From: an uncultured Blautia sp.
GTDB lineage: Bacteria; Bacillota; Clostridia; Lachnospirales; Lachnospiraceae
Direction: 5' to 3'
DNA: 8,363 nucleotides
Assembly: GCA_934409175.1 (NCBI GenBank)
Contig: CAKRVX010000088.1
Span: 1 to 8,363, forward strand
Part shown: positions 1 to 6,904 of the stretch, one piece after another
Layout: every line of letters begins with the position of its first letter
Numbering within the stretch: the stretch's first letter is position 1
Translations under genes and position numbers: made by a program
The notes under the pieces: model-generated
Databases searched by the model: none
What the model saw: the letters and a program-made list of their open reading frames with translations, nothing else
What the model was told of the DNA's origin: nothing

Positions 1-34
1 GGCAGTTCGTATCACAGATGAGGAGGATTATACA

Positions 35-1153
35 ATGCAGCGTATTTTTCATACACCTGAAGGTGTAAGGGACATTTACAACGGCGAATGCAGCCAGAAA
101 CGGAAGGTACAGGAGAAGATTCACCGTGTTTTCCATCAATATGGCTATGAAGATATAGAAACACCAACTTTTGAATATTTTGAGGTTTTCAGCCGTGAGG
201 TAGGAACCATTCCGTCCAAGGAACTGTATAAATTCTTTGACAGAGAAGGAAATACACTGGTGTTAAGACCTGACTTTACTCCGTCTGTTTCCAGAGCCTG
301 TGCGACTTATTTTTCACCGGATAAAGAGCCGGTAAGCCTGTGCTATACAGGAAATACATTTATCAATAACTCCAGTTACAGAGGACAGCTGAAAGAAACA
401 ACACAGATGGGTGTGGAACATATGGGTGATGAATCCGCAGATGCTGATGCAGAGCTTCTTGCCATGACAGTAGAGTGTCTGCTGGCAGCAGGATTGACAG
501 AGTTTCAGGTAAGTGTAGGACAGGTGGATTATTTTAAATCTCTTTTAAAAGAAGCGGAGCTGGATGCAGAAGCAGAAGAGAGACTTCGTACGTTGATCTC
601 CCAGAAGAATTCTTTCGGTGTAGAGGAATTTGTAGCAGAGCAGAAATTGAAAGATGGAATTGCAAAAGCATTTGTGGAGATTCCGCAGATGTTTGGATCT
701 GCCGAGGTATTAAAGAAAGCAAGAAGCCTTACCAACAATGCACGTGCGCTGGAGGCAGTTGCCAGACTGGAAGAAATCTATGAAATTCTGAAAATTTACG
801 GATATGAGAAATATGTTTCTTTTGATTTTGGTATGCTGAGTAAATATCAGTATTATACGGGCATTATTTTCCAGGCATATACCTATGGAACAGGTGAACC
901 AATGATCAAGGGTGGTCGTTATAACGGACTGATGAAACATTTTGGCAAACCTGCGGCATCTATCGGTTTTGCCATTGAAGTGGACAATCTGCTTCTTGCG
1001 CTGTCCAGCCAGAAACTGCTTTCTGAGAAGGGAGAGAAACCGGAAGTGATCGTCTATGAACCGAAGGATAGGGCAGAGGCCATCGGGAAGGCCAGAAAAC
1101 TTCGGGCAGAGGGACACAGTGTTTCATTACGTTTGAAAAAGGAGGACAGATAA
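35..1153 (+). CDS. hisZ: ATP phosphoribosyltransferase regulatory subunit HisZ
   Basis: HisZ is a catalytically inactive relative of histidyl-tRNA synthetase that assembles with short HisG to form the active, histidine-inhibited ATP phosphoribosyltransferase, the first step of histidine synthesis in the cytoplasm. The 372-residue product shows the class II synthetase fold: an N-terminal start like HisRS (FHTPEGVRDI, residues 5-14), a motif-2-like strand LVLRPDFTPSVSR (75-87), and a glycine-rich motif-3 region GGRYNGLMKHFG (293-304) followed by ASIGFAIEVDNLL (308-320). Residues about 336-372 may be a remnant of the C-terminal domain; no complete anticodon-binding domain is present, as expected for HisZ rather than HisRS. 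The start is set by AGGAGG at 21-26, 8 bases before the ATG. The stop is 3 bases before hisG, so the two partner subunits are probably translated together. The short hisG directly downstream rules out a HisRS call. Confidence 0.96.
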   Translation: MQRIFHTPEGVRDIYNGECSQKRKVQEKIHRVFHQYGYEDIETPTFEYFEVFSREVGTIPSKELYKFFDREGNTLVLRPDFTPSVSRACATYFSPDKEPVSLCYTGNTFINNSSYRGQLKETTQMGVEHMGDESADADAELLAMTVECLLAAGLTEFQVSVGQVDYFKSLLKEAELDAEAEERLRTLISQKNSFGVEEFVAEQKLKDGIAKAFVEIPQMFGSAEVLKKARSLTNNARALEAVARLEEIYEILKIYGYEKYVSFDFGMLSKYQYYTGIIFQAYTYGTGEPMIKGGRYNGLMKHFGKPAASIGFAIEVDNLLLALSSQKLLSEKGEKPEVIVYEPKDRAEAIGKARKLRAEGHSVSLRLKKEDR

Positions 1154-1156
1154 GCC

Positions 1157-1804
1157 ATGAGATATCTGACATTTGCCCTGACTAAAGGCAGACTTGCCAA
1201 CAAGACAATGGAGATGTTCGAGCGAGCCGGGATCACCTGTGAAGAGATGAAAGATAAGGATTCCCGCAAACTTATTTTTGTAAATGAAGAATTAAAAATG
1301 AAATTTTTCCTGGCAAAAGGTCCGGATGTTCCGACCTATGTAGAATACGGTGCAGCAGATATCGGAATCGTAGGAAAGGATACAATCCTGGAAGAGGGAC
1401 GTAAACTTTACGAAGTAATGGATCTGGGATTCGGAAAGTGCAAAATGTGTGTCTGCGGACCTGAAAGTGCAAGAGAGGTACTTGAGAATAATCAGCTGAT
1501 CCGTGTAGCTACCAAATATCCGAATATTGCCAAAGATTATTTTTATAACAGAAAACACCAGACCGTAGATATTATTAAACTAAATGGATCTATCGAACTT
1601 GCACCTATTGTAGGGCTGTCCGAAGTGATTGTGGATATTGTTGAAACAGGAAGTACACTTCGTGAAAATGGTCTGAACGTTCTGGAAGAGGTTTGCCCAC
1701 TGTCTGCACGTATGGTGGTAAATCAGGTAAGTATGAAGATGGAGAACGAAAGGATCCGTAAACTCATTGATGACTTAAGAAAAGTTCTGCAGGAGGGAAT
1801 TTAA
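1157..1804 (+). CDS. hisG: ATP phosphoribosyltransferase catalytic subunit, short form
   Basis: HisG catalyses ATP + PRPP to N1-(5-phosphoribosyl)-ATP, the committed step of histidine synthesis. At 215 residues it is the short form, which lacks the C-terminal regulatory domain of the ~300-residue long form and needs HisZ for activity and feedback inhibition. Diagnostic segments are [19 protein letters not shown] (8-26), [12 protein letters not shown] (68-79), [13 protein letters not shown] (117-129), and the PRPP-binding loop around [14 protein letters not shown] (160-173) after the [12 protein letters not shown] strand (148-159). The ribosome site AAAAAGGAGG ends at 1145, inside the end of hisZ, 11 bases before the ATG. 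Only one base separates its stop from hisD. The adjacent hisZ agrees with the short-form assignment. Confidence 0.97.
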   Translation: MRYLTFALTKGRLANKTMEMFERAGITCEEMKDKDSRKLIFVNEELKMKFFLAKGPDVPTYVEYGAADIGIVGKDTILEEGRKLYEVMDLGFGKCKMCVCGPESAREVLENNQLIRVATKYPNIAKDYFYNRKHQTVDIIKLNGSIELAPIVGLSEVIVDIVETGSTLRENGLNVLEEVCPLSARMVVNQVSMKMENERIRKLIDDLRKVLQEGI

Positions 1805-1805
1805 T

Positions 1806-3116
1806 ATGCGTAAGGTAACATTAACAAAAGAATCAACCAAGGATATTCTGGAGAATCTTCTGAAAAGAAGTCCGAATAATTACGGTAAGTTCGAATCCAC
1901 AGTAGCAGATATCCTTGAGAAGGTAAAAAGTGAAGGAGACGAGGCCCTTTTTGCATATACAAAGGAATTTGATAAAGCGGATGTAAATAAGGATAACATC
2001 CGTGTTACAGAAGATGAAATTCAGGAAGCATATGATAATATTGATCCGGCTCTTCTGGGAGTTATCCGTAAGGCACTGGTAAATATTCGCAAATATCATG
2101 AAAAACAGATTCAGAACAGCTGGTTTACCAGTGAGACAAACGGAACCATGCTTGGTCAGAAAGTAACTCCGTTAAACCGTGTAGGTGTTTATGTACCGGG
2201 TGGAAAGGCAGTTTATCCGTCATCTGTACTTATGAATATCGTGCCTGCAAAAGTAGCAGGAGTACCCCACATTGTCATGACCACACCTCCTGGAAAAGAT
2301 GGCAAAGTATGTGCTTCTACCCTGGTTGCAGCCAAAGAAGCGGGAGCTGATGAAATTTATAAAGTCGGTGGAGCACAGGCCATTGGAGCGCTTGCCTTCG
2401 GAACAGAGAGTATTCAGAAAGTGGATAAGATCGTAGGACCTGGAAATATTTTTGTAGCTCTTGCAAAGAAAGCAGTATACGGATATGTAAGTATTGATTC
2501 CATTGCAGGACCAAGTGAGATCCTTGTGCTCGCAGATGAAACTGCGAATCCACATTTTGTAGCAGCGGATCTTCTTTCCCAGGCAGAGCATGATGAACTT
2601 GCCTGTGCAATCCTTATTACTACCAGCAGAAAATTTGCGGATAAGGTCGATGAAGAAGTGAAGGGATTTGTGGAAGTTCTTTCCAGAAAAGAAATTATTC
2701 AGAAGTCTCTGGACAATTTTGGTTATATCCTGATTGCGGAGGATATGGATGAAGCGATTGAAGCAGCCAACGAAATTGCTCCGGAGCATATGGAGATTGT
2801 GACAGCCAATCCATTTGAAGACATGATGAAAGTAAAAAATGCCGGAGCTATTTTTATAGGAGAGTACAGTTCAGAACCTCTGGGAGATTACTTTGCAGGA
2901 CCGAACCACGTACTTCCTACAAACGGAACAGCCAAATTTTTCTCCGCTCTTTCTGTAGATGATTTTATTAAGAAATCAAGTATTGTATATTATTCGAAAG
3001 CAGCACTTCGCGATATCCATAAAGATATTATTCAGTTTGCCACATCTGAGCAGCTGACTGCACATGCCAATTCTATTGCAGTACGTTTCGAAGACGAAGA
3101 TAAAGAGGAGAAATAA
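1806..3116 (+). CDS. hisD: Histidinol dehydrogenase
   Basis: HisD is the zinc- and NAD-dependent enzyme that oxidises L-histidinol through histidinal to L-histidine, the last two steps of the pathway. The 436-residue length is typical. Residues corresponding to the well-characterised E. coli enzyme are visible: zinc ligands Q259 and H262 (SQAEHDELA), D361 (GDYFAGPNH) and H420 (LTAHANSIA), and the catalytic pair E327/H328 (APEHMEIVT). Other signatures are [15 protein letters not shown] (126-140), [15 protein letters not shown] (208-222) and [14 protein letters not shown] (231-244). The start is supported by AGGAGG at 1791-1796 within the end of hisG, 9 bases before the ATG. Spacing to the neighbours (1 base upstream, 5 downstream) indicates one operon with likely translational coupling. 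Nothing suggests damage. Confidence 0.98.
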   Translation: MRKVTLTKESTKDILENLLKRSPNNYGKFESTVADILEKVKSEGDEALFAYTKEFDKADVNKDNIRVTEDEIQEAYDNIDPALLGVIRKALVNIRKYHEKQIQNSWFTSETNGTMLGQKVTPLNRVGVYVPGGKAVYPSSVLMNIVPAKVAGVPHIVMTTPPGKDGKVCASTLVAAKEAGADEIYKVGGAQAIGALAFGTESIQKVDKIVGPGNIFVALAKKAVYGYVSIDSIAGPSEILVLADETANPHFVAADLLSQAEHDELACAILITTSRKFADKVDEEVKGFVEVLSRKEIIQKSLDNFGYILIAEDMDEAIEAANEIAPEHMEIVTANPFEDMMKVKNAGAIFIGEYSSEPLGDYFAGPNHVLPTNGTAKFFSALSVDDFIKKSSIVYYSKAALRDIHKDIIQFATSEQLTAHANSIAVRFEDEDKEEK

Positions 3117-3121
3117 AAATT

Positions 3122-3712
3122 ATGGCCAGAGAAGCATCGGTAGAGAGAAATACAAAAGAAACAGAGATCAAATTAAAGATCAATCTGGATGGAACAGGAT
3201 ACTCTGATATTGAAACGGGAGTAGGTTTTTTTGATCATATGCTGGATGGATTTACCCGCCATGGTCTTTTTGATCTCTGCGTAAGAGTTCATGGAGATCT
3301 GCAGGTGGATGACCATCATACCATAGAGGATACAGGAATCGTTCTGGGAACAGCTCTGAAAGAGGCTGTCGGAGATAAAAAAGGCATTAAAAGATATGGC
3401 AGCTGTATTCTTCCAATGGATGAATCTCTGGTGTTGTGTGCTATTGATCTGTCAGGAAGACCGTACTTTGTCTGGGATGCTGAATTTACTTCGGACAAAA
3501 TAGGAGATATGTCCACAGAGATGGTGAAAGAGTTTTTCTATGCGCTTTCTTATTCCTGCGGAATGAACCTTCATATTAAAGTATTAAGCGGCGGAAATAA
3601 TCATCATGTTGCAGAGGCCATGTTTAAAAGTTTCGCAAAGGCGCTGGATGCGGCCACTTCTTATGATTCAAGAATCACAGATGTACTTTCCACCAAAGGA
3701 AGCCTGGCATAA
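3122..3712 (+). CDS. hisB: Imidazoleglycerol-phosphate dehydratase
   Basis: HisB dehydrates imidazole glycerol phosphate to imidazole acetol phosphate, using manganese bound by conserved histidines and acids. The 196-residue monofunctional form is seen, with no fused histidinol-phosphatase domain. The two repeated half-domains carry the usual motifs: GFFDHMLDGFTRHG (35-48) and DDHHTIEDTGIVLG (63-76) in the first, and GMNLHIKVLSGGNNHHVAEA (147-166) followed by FKSFAKALDAA (168-178) in the second. Metal-binding candidates are H65, H66, E69 and H161, H162, E165. The start is preferred because ETEIKLKINLDGTG begins at residue 13, as normal for the family, and GAGGAG (3105-3110) lies 11 bases upstream. 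It follows hisD by 5 bases. A separate phosphatase and HisC must be encoded elsewhere. Confidence 0.98.
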   Translation: MAREASVERNTKETEIKLKINLDGTGYSDIETGVGFFDHMLDGFTRHGLFDLCVRVHGDLQVDDHHTIEDTGIVLGTALKEAVGDKKGIKRYGSCILPMDESLVLCAIDLSGRPYFVWDAEFTSDKIGDMSTEMVKEFFYALSYSCGMNLHIKVLSGGNNHHVAEAMFKSFAKALDAATSYDSRITDVLSTKGSLA

Positions 3713-3757
3713 TTTTATGTCTGACGTAACTGCATAAAAAGAAAGAGAGAACTATAT

Positions 3758-5038
3758 ATGAAAAAATTAATGATTCCCTGTTTGTATCTGCAGTCTGAAA
3801 AGGCAGTGACGGGATTTGGACAGAGAAATCTTTTCGGCGATGGAGATGTGGAGAATCTGGCGCGATTTTACAGTGATAATGGTGCAGATGAACTTCTGGT
3901 CTTTGACTTTTCGGCAGGAGATTCAGAACACGATGCTGCCATCAGCAGAATCAGGGATATTTGCGGTGCTTCTGAAATCCCGGTCATCGGTGCAGGAAAC
4001 ATCAAGCGCATGGAAGATGTAAAGAAACTGATTTATGCAGGTTGTGCAAAGGTTGTACTGAATTTTTCCAAACAGAGTAACATTGATCTTCTGGAAGAAG
4101 TTTCCACACGCTTTGGAAAAGAGAAAATGATGGTCAGTATTTCTGCTACAGAAGAATTTGCGGCACATAAAGAACTGATTGAGACTTATGCAGATAGGGT
4201 TCTGGCTCTGGATACGGTACAGGATTCCATCGCGCAGGTGTCTTCTATTCCGATTATTCTTCATACGGATGAGAGTAAGGAAGCGGAACTGGTAGAATTG
4301 CTGAAAACAGATGCTGTAGGAGGCATGAGCGGAGCGTATGTCAGCAGTCTGGACACAGCATTGGTGGAGTTTAAAGCGCAGCTGAAAGAACAGGGGATTC
4401 CGGTAGAGACTTTTGAAAGCAGCATTGCCTGGTCTGATTTTAAGCTGAACAGTGATGGAATGGTTCCGGTGATCGTGCAGGATTACAAAACAGATGAAGT
4501 ACTGATGCTTGCATATATGAATGAAGAGGCTTTTACGACCACTTTGAGAAGCGGAAAAATGACCTACTGGAGCAGAAGCCGTAATGAACTGTGGACGAAA
4601 GGGCTGACATCAGGACATCTTCAGTATGTGAAGTCTCTGACTCTGGATTGTGATAATGACACCATTCTGGCAAAGGTGTCGCAGATCGGAGCTGCTTGTC
4701 ATACGGGTAATCGTACATGCTTTTTTAAGACATTAATAAAGAAAGAATATGATGATACAAATCCTTTACGGGTGTTTCAAAATGTTTATGATGTGATTCT
4801 GGACAGAAAAGAAAATCCGAAAGAAGGTTCTTACACAAATTATCTTTTTGATAAAGGTATTGATAAGATCCTGAAAAAAGTAGGCGAAGAATGTACAGAA
4901 ATCGTAATTGCAGCCAAGAATCCGGATAAAGAAGAAGTAAAATATGAGATTTCAGATTTCCTTTATCATATGATGGTTCTGATGGCTGAAAAAGGTGTGA
5001 CCTGGGAGGATGTCACGAAGGAACTGGCGAGAAGATAG
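3758..5038 (+). CDS. hisIE: HisF-like domain fused to phosphoribosyl-AMP cyclohydrolase / phosphoribosyl-ATP pyrophosphatase
   Basis: A 426-residue fusion. Residues ~220-325 are the PR-AMP cyclohydrolase (HisI) domain: [17 protein letters not shown] (270-286), the metal-binding DCDND (297-301), and C314, H315 and C321 in the CHTGNRTCF segment. Residues ~335-426 are the PR-ATP pyrophosphatase (HisE) helical domain, with acidic EECTE (377-381) and [13 protein letters not shown] (397-409). These domains carry out the second and third pathway steps. Residues 1-~215 are about twice the length of a normal HisIE N-terminus and resemble a shortened HisF barrel: IPCL at 6-9, [21 protein letters not shown] (30-50 region), and [15 protein letters not shown] (74-88). 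The catalytic Asp of HisF in IPCLD is Tyr10 here, and the second catalytic Asp and phosphate loops are not preserved, so this part is probably non-catalytic. Its role, possibly scaffolding or partner binding, is inference. The ribosome site is only purine-rich (AGAAAGAGAG, 3740-3749), 45 bases after hisB. Confidence 0.93.
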   Translation: MKKLMIPCLYLQSEKAVTGFGQRNLFGDGDVENLARFYSDNGADELLVFDFSAGDSEHDAAISRIRDICGASEIPVIGAGNIKRMEDVKKLIYAGCAKVVLNFSKQSNIDLLEEVSTRFGKEKMMVSISATEEFAAHKELIETYADRVLALDTVQDSIAQVSSIPIILHTDESKEAELVELLKTDAVGGMSGAYVSSLDTALVEFKAQLKEQGIPVETFESSIAWSDFKLNSDGMVPVIVQDYKTDEVLMLAYMNEEAFTTTLRSGKMTYWSRSRNELWTKGLTSGHLQYVKSLTLDCDNDTILAKVSQIGAACHTGNRTCFFKTLIKKEYDDTNPLRVFQNVYDVILDRKENPKEGSYTNYLFDKGIDKILKKVGEECTEIVIAAKNPDKEEVKYEISDFLYHMMVLMAEKGVTWEDVTKELARR

Positions 5039-5045
5039 CTTTGTA

Positions 5046-5071
5046 GGCATACTTGACATATGCCGGTTTTT
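5046..5071 (+). terminator. Probable intrinsic terminator of the his operon
   Basis: An inverted repeat GGCATA (5046-5051) / TATGCC (5059-5064) with a 7-base loop is followed by GG and then TTTTT (5067-5071). It lies 8 bases after the stop codon of the last his gene, where a terminator is expected. The stem is only 6 bp, so termination may be partial. Its loop contains a perfect -35 box for the next unit. Confidence 0.5.
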
Positions 5072-5081
5072 GTGGTAAAAA
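5053..5081 (+). promoter_or_regulatory. Predicted sigma-70-type promoter for the B12-riboswitch transcript
   Basis: A perfect -35 TTGACA (5053-5058) is followed after exactly 17 bases by an extended -10, TGG then TAAAAA (5076-5081, 4 of 6 matches to TATAAT plus the upstream TG). A start near 5088 would place the 5' end about 25-30 bases before the first paired bases of the riboswitch aptamer, a typical arrangement. This is inferred from sequence matches only. Confidence 0.55.
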
Positions 5082-5112
5082 AATAATATCCGAATTGAAT
5101 ATGTGCAATAGT

Positions 5113-5275
5113 TATAACGCGAAGGTTGCATCATGATATGGATGTATAAAAGAGAATCCGGTGTGAATCCGGAACGATACCGTCACTGTGTGTGGGAACT
5201 GTATCCAGAAACCACTGGGAAGCCGGGAAGGGGATACAGCGATGAACTAAGTCAGGAGAACTGCCTTGGCGTGGA
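5113..5275 (+). ncRNA. Cobalamin (adenosylcobalamin-type) riboswitch aptamer
   Basis: Several hallmarks of the cobalamin riboswitch family appear in order. The closing helices pair ACGC (5117-5120) with GCGT (5269-5272) and AAGG (5122-5125) with CCTT (5264-5267). Next come the GCATC/GATGT arm (5128-5145), the core AGAGAATCCGGTGTGAATCC (5151-5170), and the CCGG/CCGG hairpin. ACGATACCGTCACTGT follows (5174-5189), then CCACTGGGAAGCCGGGAAGG (5212-5231) inside a stem pairing CTGTATCC (5199-5206) with GGATACAG (5232-5239). The 3' B12-box-like segment is GTCAGGAGAACTGCC (5251-5265). The downstream gene is a CbiK-type cobaltochelatase homologue, which fits B12 repression. Outer limits are approximate. 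Confidence 0.95.
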
Positions 5276-5280
5276 ATTTC

Positions 5281-5302
5281 AGGTCTGCGGTCTACAGTAC
5301 CT
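5281..5302 (+). promoter_or_regulatory. Hairpin in the riboswitch expression platform
   Basis: AGGTCTG (5281-5287) can pair with CAG and ACCT (5295-5302) with one bulged base. Alternatively CTGCGG (5285-5290) can pair with CTGCAG (5378-5383), part of the 5' arm of the downstream terminator, with one G-U pair. It is therefore a candidate switching element between aptamer and terminator. The pairing is weak enough that this remains a suggestion. Confidence 0.3.
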
Positions 5303-5374
5303 ATATTCTCATAACGATACATAGCTCTTTTAAAAGTCATCTATATGACAGAATGTATTTATATGGGAAAATGG

Positions 5375-5401
5375 CAGCTGCAGCAGATGCGGCTGTTTTT
5401 T
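5375..5401 (+). terminator. Riboswitch-controlled intrinsic terminator (attenuator)
   Basis: A compact hairpin, CAGCTGCA (5375-5382) / TGCGGCTG (5388-5395), has 8 pairs including one G-U and a 5-base loop, and is followed directly by six T residues (5396-5401). It lies between the cobalamin aptamer and the chelatase ribosome site, so it is the likely off-state structure when B12 is bound. This indicates control at the level of transcription rather than translation. Confidence 0.88.
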
Positions 5402-5444
5402 GCATACATTAGTCCGGAAATACAAATTAAAAGAGGAAAAAGAA

Positions 5445-6794
5445 ATGAAAAGAAAATCAATGTTAGCTTTATTACTGGCAGTATCCATGACCTGCTCCAT
5501 GACAGCAGCGACTGCATTTGCATCTGATGATACAGCAACAGAAGAGACAGCTGATGATGCAACAGAGGATACAGCAGATGCATCAGAAGAAACCACAGAG
5601 GCTTCCGATGATGATCAGAAAGCAGCTGATGAAGTAGCAGCACTGATTGACAAGATTTATGTACAGGAAAGAAACGACACAACAGATGAAGACTGCAAAG
5701 CAGCAAAAGAAGCATGGGATAAACTGACAGATGCTCAGAAAGAGCTGGTAGAGGGAGAAGAAGCAAGCCCTGAATATTTCGGCCGTGACACAGGAGATGC
5801 TTCCAAAGATGATCCACGTAATCAGGATGAGATTGGTGAGAACGAACTTCTTGTAGTAAGCTTTGGTACATCTTTCAATGATAGTCGTGCAGAAGATATT
5901 AAAGGAATTGAAGACAAACTTGCAGAAGCATATCCGGACTGGTCTGTAAGACGAGCATTTACAGCACAGATCATCATCAACCATGTAGAAGCAAGAGATG
6001 ATGAAGTAATTGACAATATGCAGCAGGCTCTTGACCGTGCAGTAGCGAACGGTGTTAAGAATCTGGTCGTACAGCCGACACATCTGATGCACGGTGCAGA
6101 GTATGACGAAATGACAGAAGCAGTAAATGAATATAAAGATAAATTTGAATCTGTAGCTATTGCAGAGCCGATGCTGGGTGAAGTTGGTGATGATGCAACT
6201 GTTATCAATGATGATAAGAAAGCAGTTGCACAGGCAATTACAGATGCTGCATGCAAGGAAGCTGGATTCGATGATATGAAAGCAGCAGCAGATGCAGGTA
6301 CAGCATTCGTATTTATGGGACATGGTACTTCTCATACAGCTAATGTAACATATGATCAGATGCAGACACAGATGAACGATCTTGGATTTACAAATGCATT
6401 CATCGGTACTGTAGAAGGTGAACCGGAAGATACAGCTTGCGATAAGGTTATTGAGAAAGTTAAAGAAGCTGGATTCAAGAACGTTATCCTTCGTCCTCTG
6501 ATGGTTGTTGCCGGTGACCATGCGAACAACGATATGGCTGGTGATGATGAGGATTCCTGGAAGAGTCAGTTTGAAGCATCCGGTGATTTCGACAGTGTAG
6601 ACTGCCAGATTGAGGGACTTGGAAGAATCGAAGCAGTAGAGGATCTTTATGTAGAGCATACAAAGGCAGCAATCGATTCCCTGGGAAAATCTGATGACAC
6701 ATCAGATGATGCAGATGCGGCAGATACAGACGCAGCAACTGATGATACAGCAGAAACAACAACGGATGATACAGCAGAAGCAGATGCTGAATAA
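5445..6794 (+). CDS. cbiK: Exported CbiK-type sirohydrochlorin cobaltochelatase homologue
   Basis: CbiK inserts Co2+ into sirohydrochlorin in anaerobic B12 synthesis; this homologue is predicted to act outside the membrane. In the 449-residue product, residues 1-26 form a signal peptide (KRK start, hydrophobic core, cleavage AFA-S). An Asp/Thr/Glu-rich segment (27-57) is followed by a small helical module (58-105, ending KLTDAQKELV). The chelatase domain covers ~130-415: LLVVSFGTSFNDSRAEDI, QPTHLMHGAEYDEM (210-223), VFMGHGTSHTAN and GDHANNDMAGDDEDSW. Candidate catalytic residues by analogy with Salmonella CbiK are H293, E324 and H359, all present. An acidic tail (416-449) ends the protein; no sortase motif, lipobox or membrane anchor is visible. 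The start at 5445 has GAGGA (5433-5437) 7 bases upstream and gives a proper signal peptide; an in-frame TTG at 5400 lies in the terminator T-run. The cobalamin riboswitch upstream predicts repression by B12. Desulfovibrio vulgaris CbiKP is a precedent for an exported CbiK. The substrate outside the cell is unknown. Confidence 0.9.
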   Translation: MKRKSMLALLLAVSMTCSMTAATAFASDDTATEETADDATEDTADASEETTEASDDDQKAADEVAALIDKIYVQERNDTTDEDCKAAKEAWDKLTDAQKELVEGEEASPEYFGRDTGDASKDDPRNQDEIGENELLVVSFGTSFNDSRAEDIKGIEDKLAEAYPDWSVRRAFTAQIIINHVEARDDEVIDNMQQALDRAVANGVKNLVVQPTHLMHGAEYDEMTEAVNEYKDKFESVAIAEPMLGEVGDDATVINDDKKAVAQAITDAACKEAGFDDMKAAADAGTAFVFMGHGTSHTANVTYDQMQTQMNDLGFTNAFIGTVEGEPEDTACDKVIEKVKEAGFKNVILRPLMVVAGDHANNDMAGDDEDSWKSQFEASGDFDSVDCQIEGLGRIEAVEDLYVEHTKAAIDSLGKSDDTSDDADAADTDAATDDTAETTTDDTAEADAE

Positions 6795-6816
6795 TATTTA
6801 GTTGTTTGAATTTTCA

Positions 6817-6856
6817 AACTGCCCGGATACTCTATAAGTTTCCGGGCAGTTGTATT
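6817..6856 (+). terminator. Hairpin terminator, possibly leaky, between chelatase and NEAT-like genes
   Basis: AACTGCCCGGA (6817-6827) pairs perfectly with TCCGGGCAGTT (6841-6851), an 11-bp G+C-rich stem, and ACT/AGT (6829-6831/6837-6839) can extend it past one mismatch. The tail GTATTTTGG has only four consecutive T residues and starts with a G, so read-through into the next gene is plausible. It lies 22 bases after the chelatase stop. Confidence 0.65.
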
Positions 6857-6904
6857 TTGGGCAGAAGAAAAAATATATAAAGATAAAGACGAGGATAAAA
6901 TGTT

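Noticed and set aside
5133..5324. A 63-codon plus-strand open frame across the riboswitch
   Set aside because: It coincides with the conserved aptamer bases, whose RNA structure explains the sequence, and has no ribosome site.
5400..5444. In-frame upstream TTG start for the chelatase
   Set aside because: It falls in the T-run of the attenuator, has no ribosome site, and would put 15 charged residues ahead of a well-formed signal peptide. ATG at 5445 with GAGGA 7 bases upstream is clearly better.
5583..6659. A 358-codon open frame on the minus strand inside the chelatase gene
   Set aside because: Its product is an implausible Cys/Ile/Phe-rich string and it has no family features. It is a shadow of the acidic, GAT/GCA-rich codon use of the plus-strand gene.
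6850..6881. Separate promoter for the NEAT-like gene (TTGTAT ... TATAAA)
   Set aside because: The -35 matches the consensus at only three positions and the spacer is 20 bases. The start would also leave almost no leader before the ribosome site. Not strong enough to list, although an independent start is not excluded.
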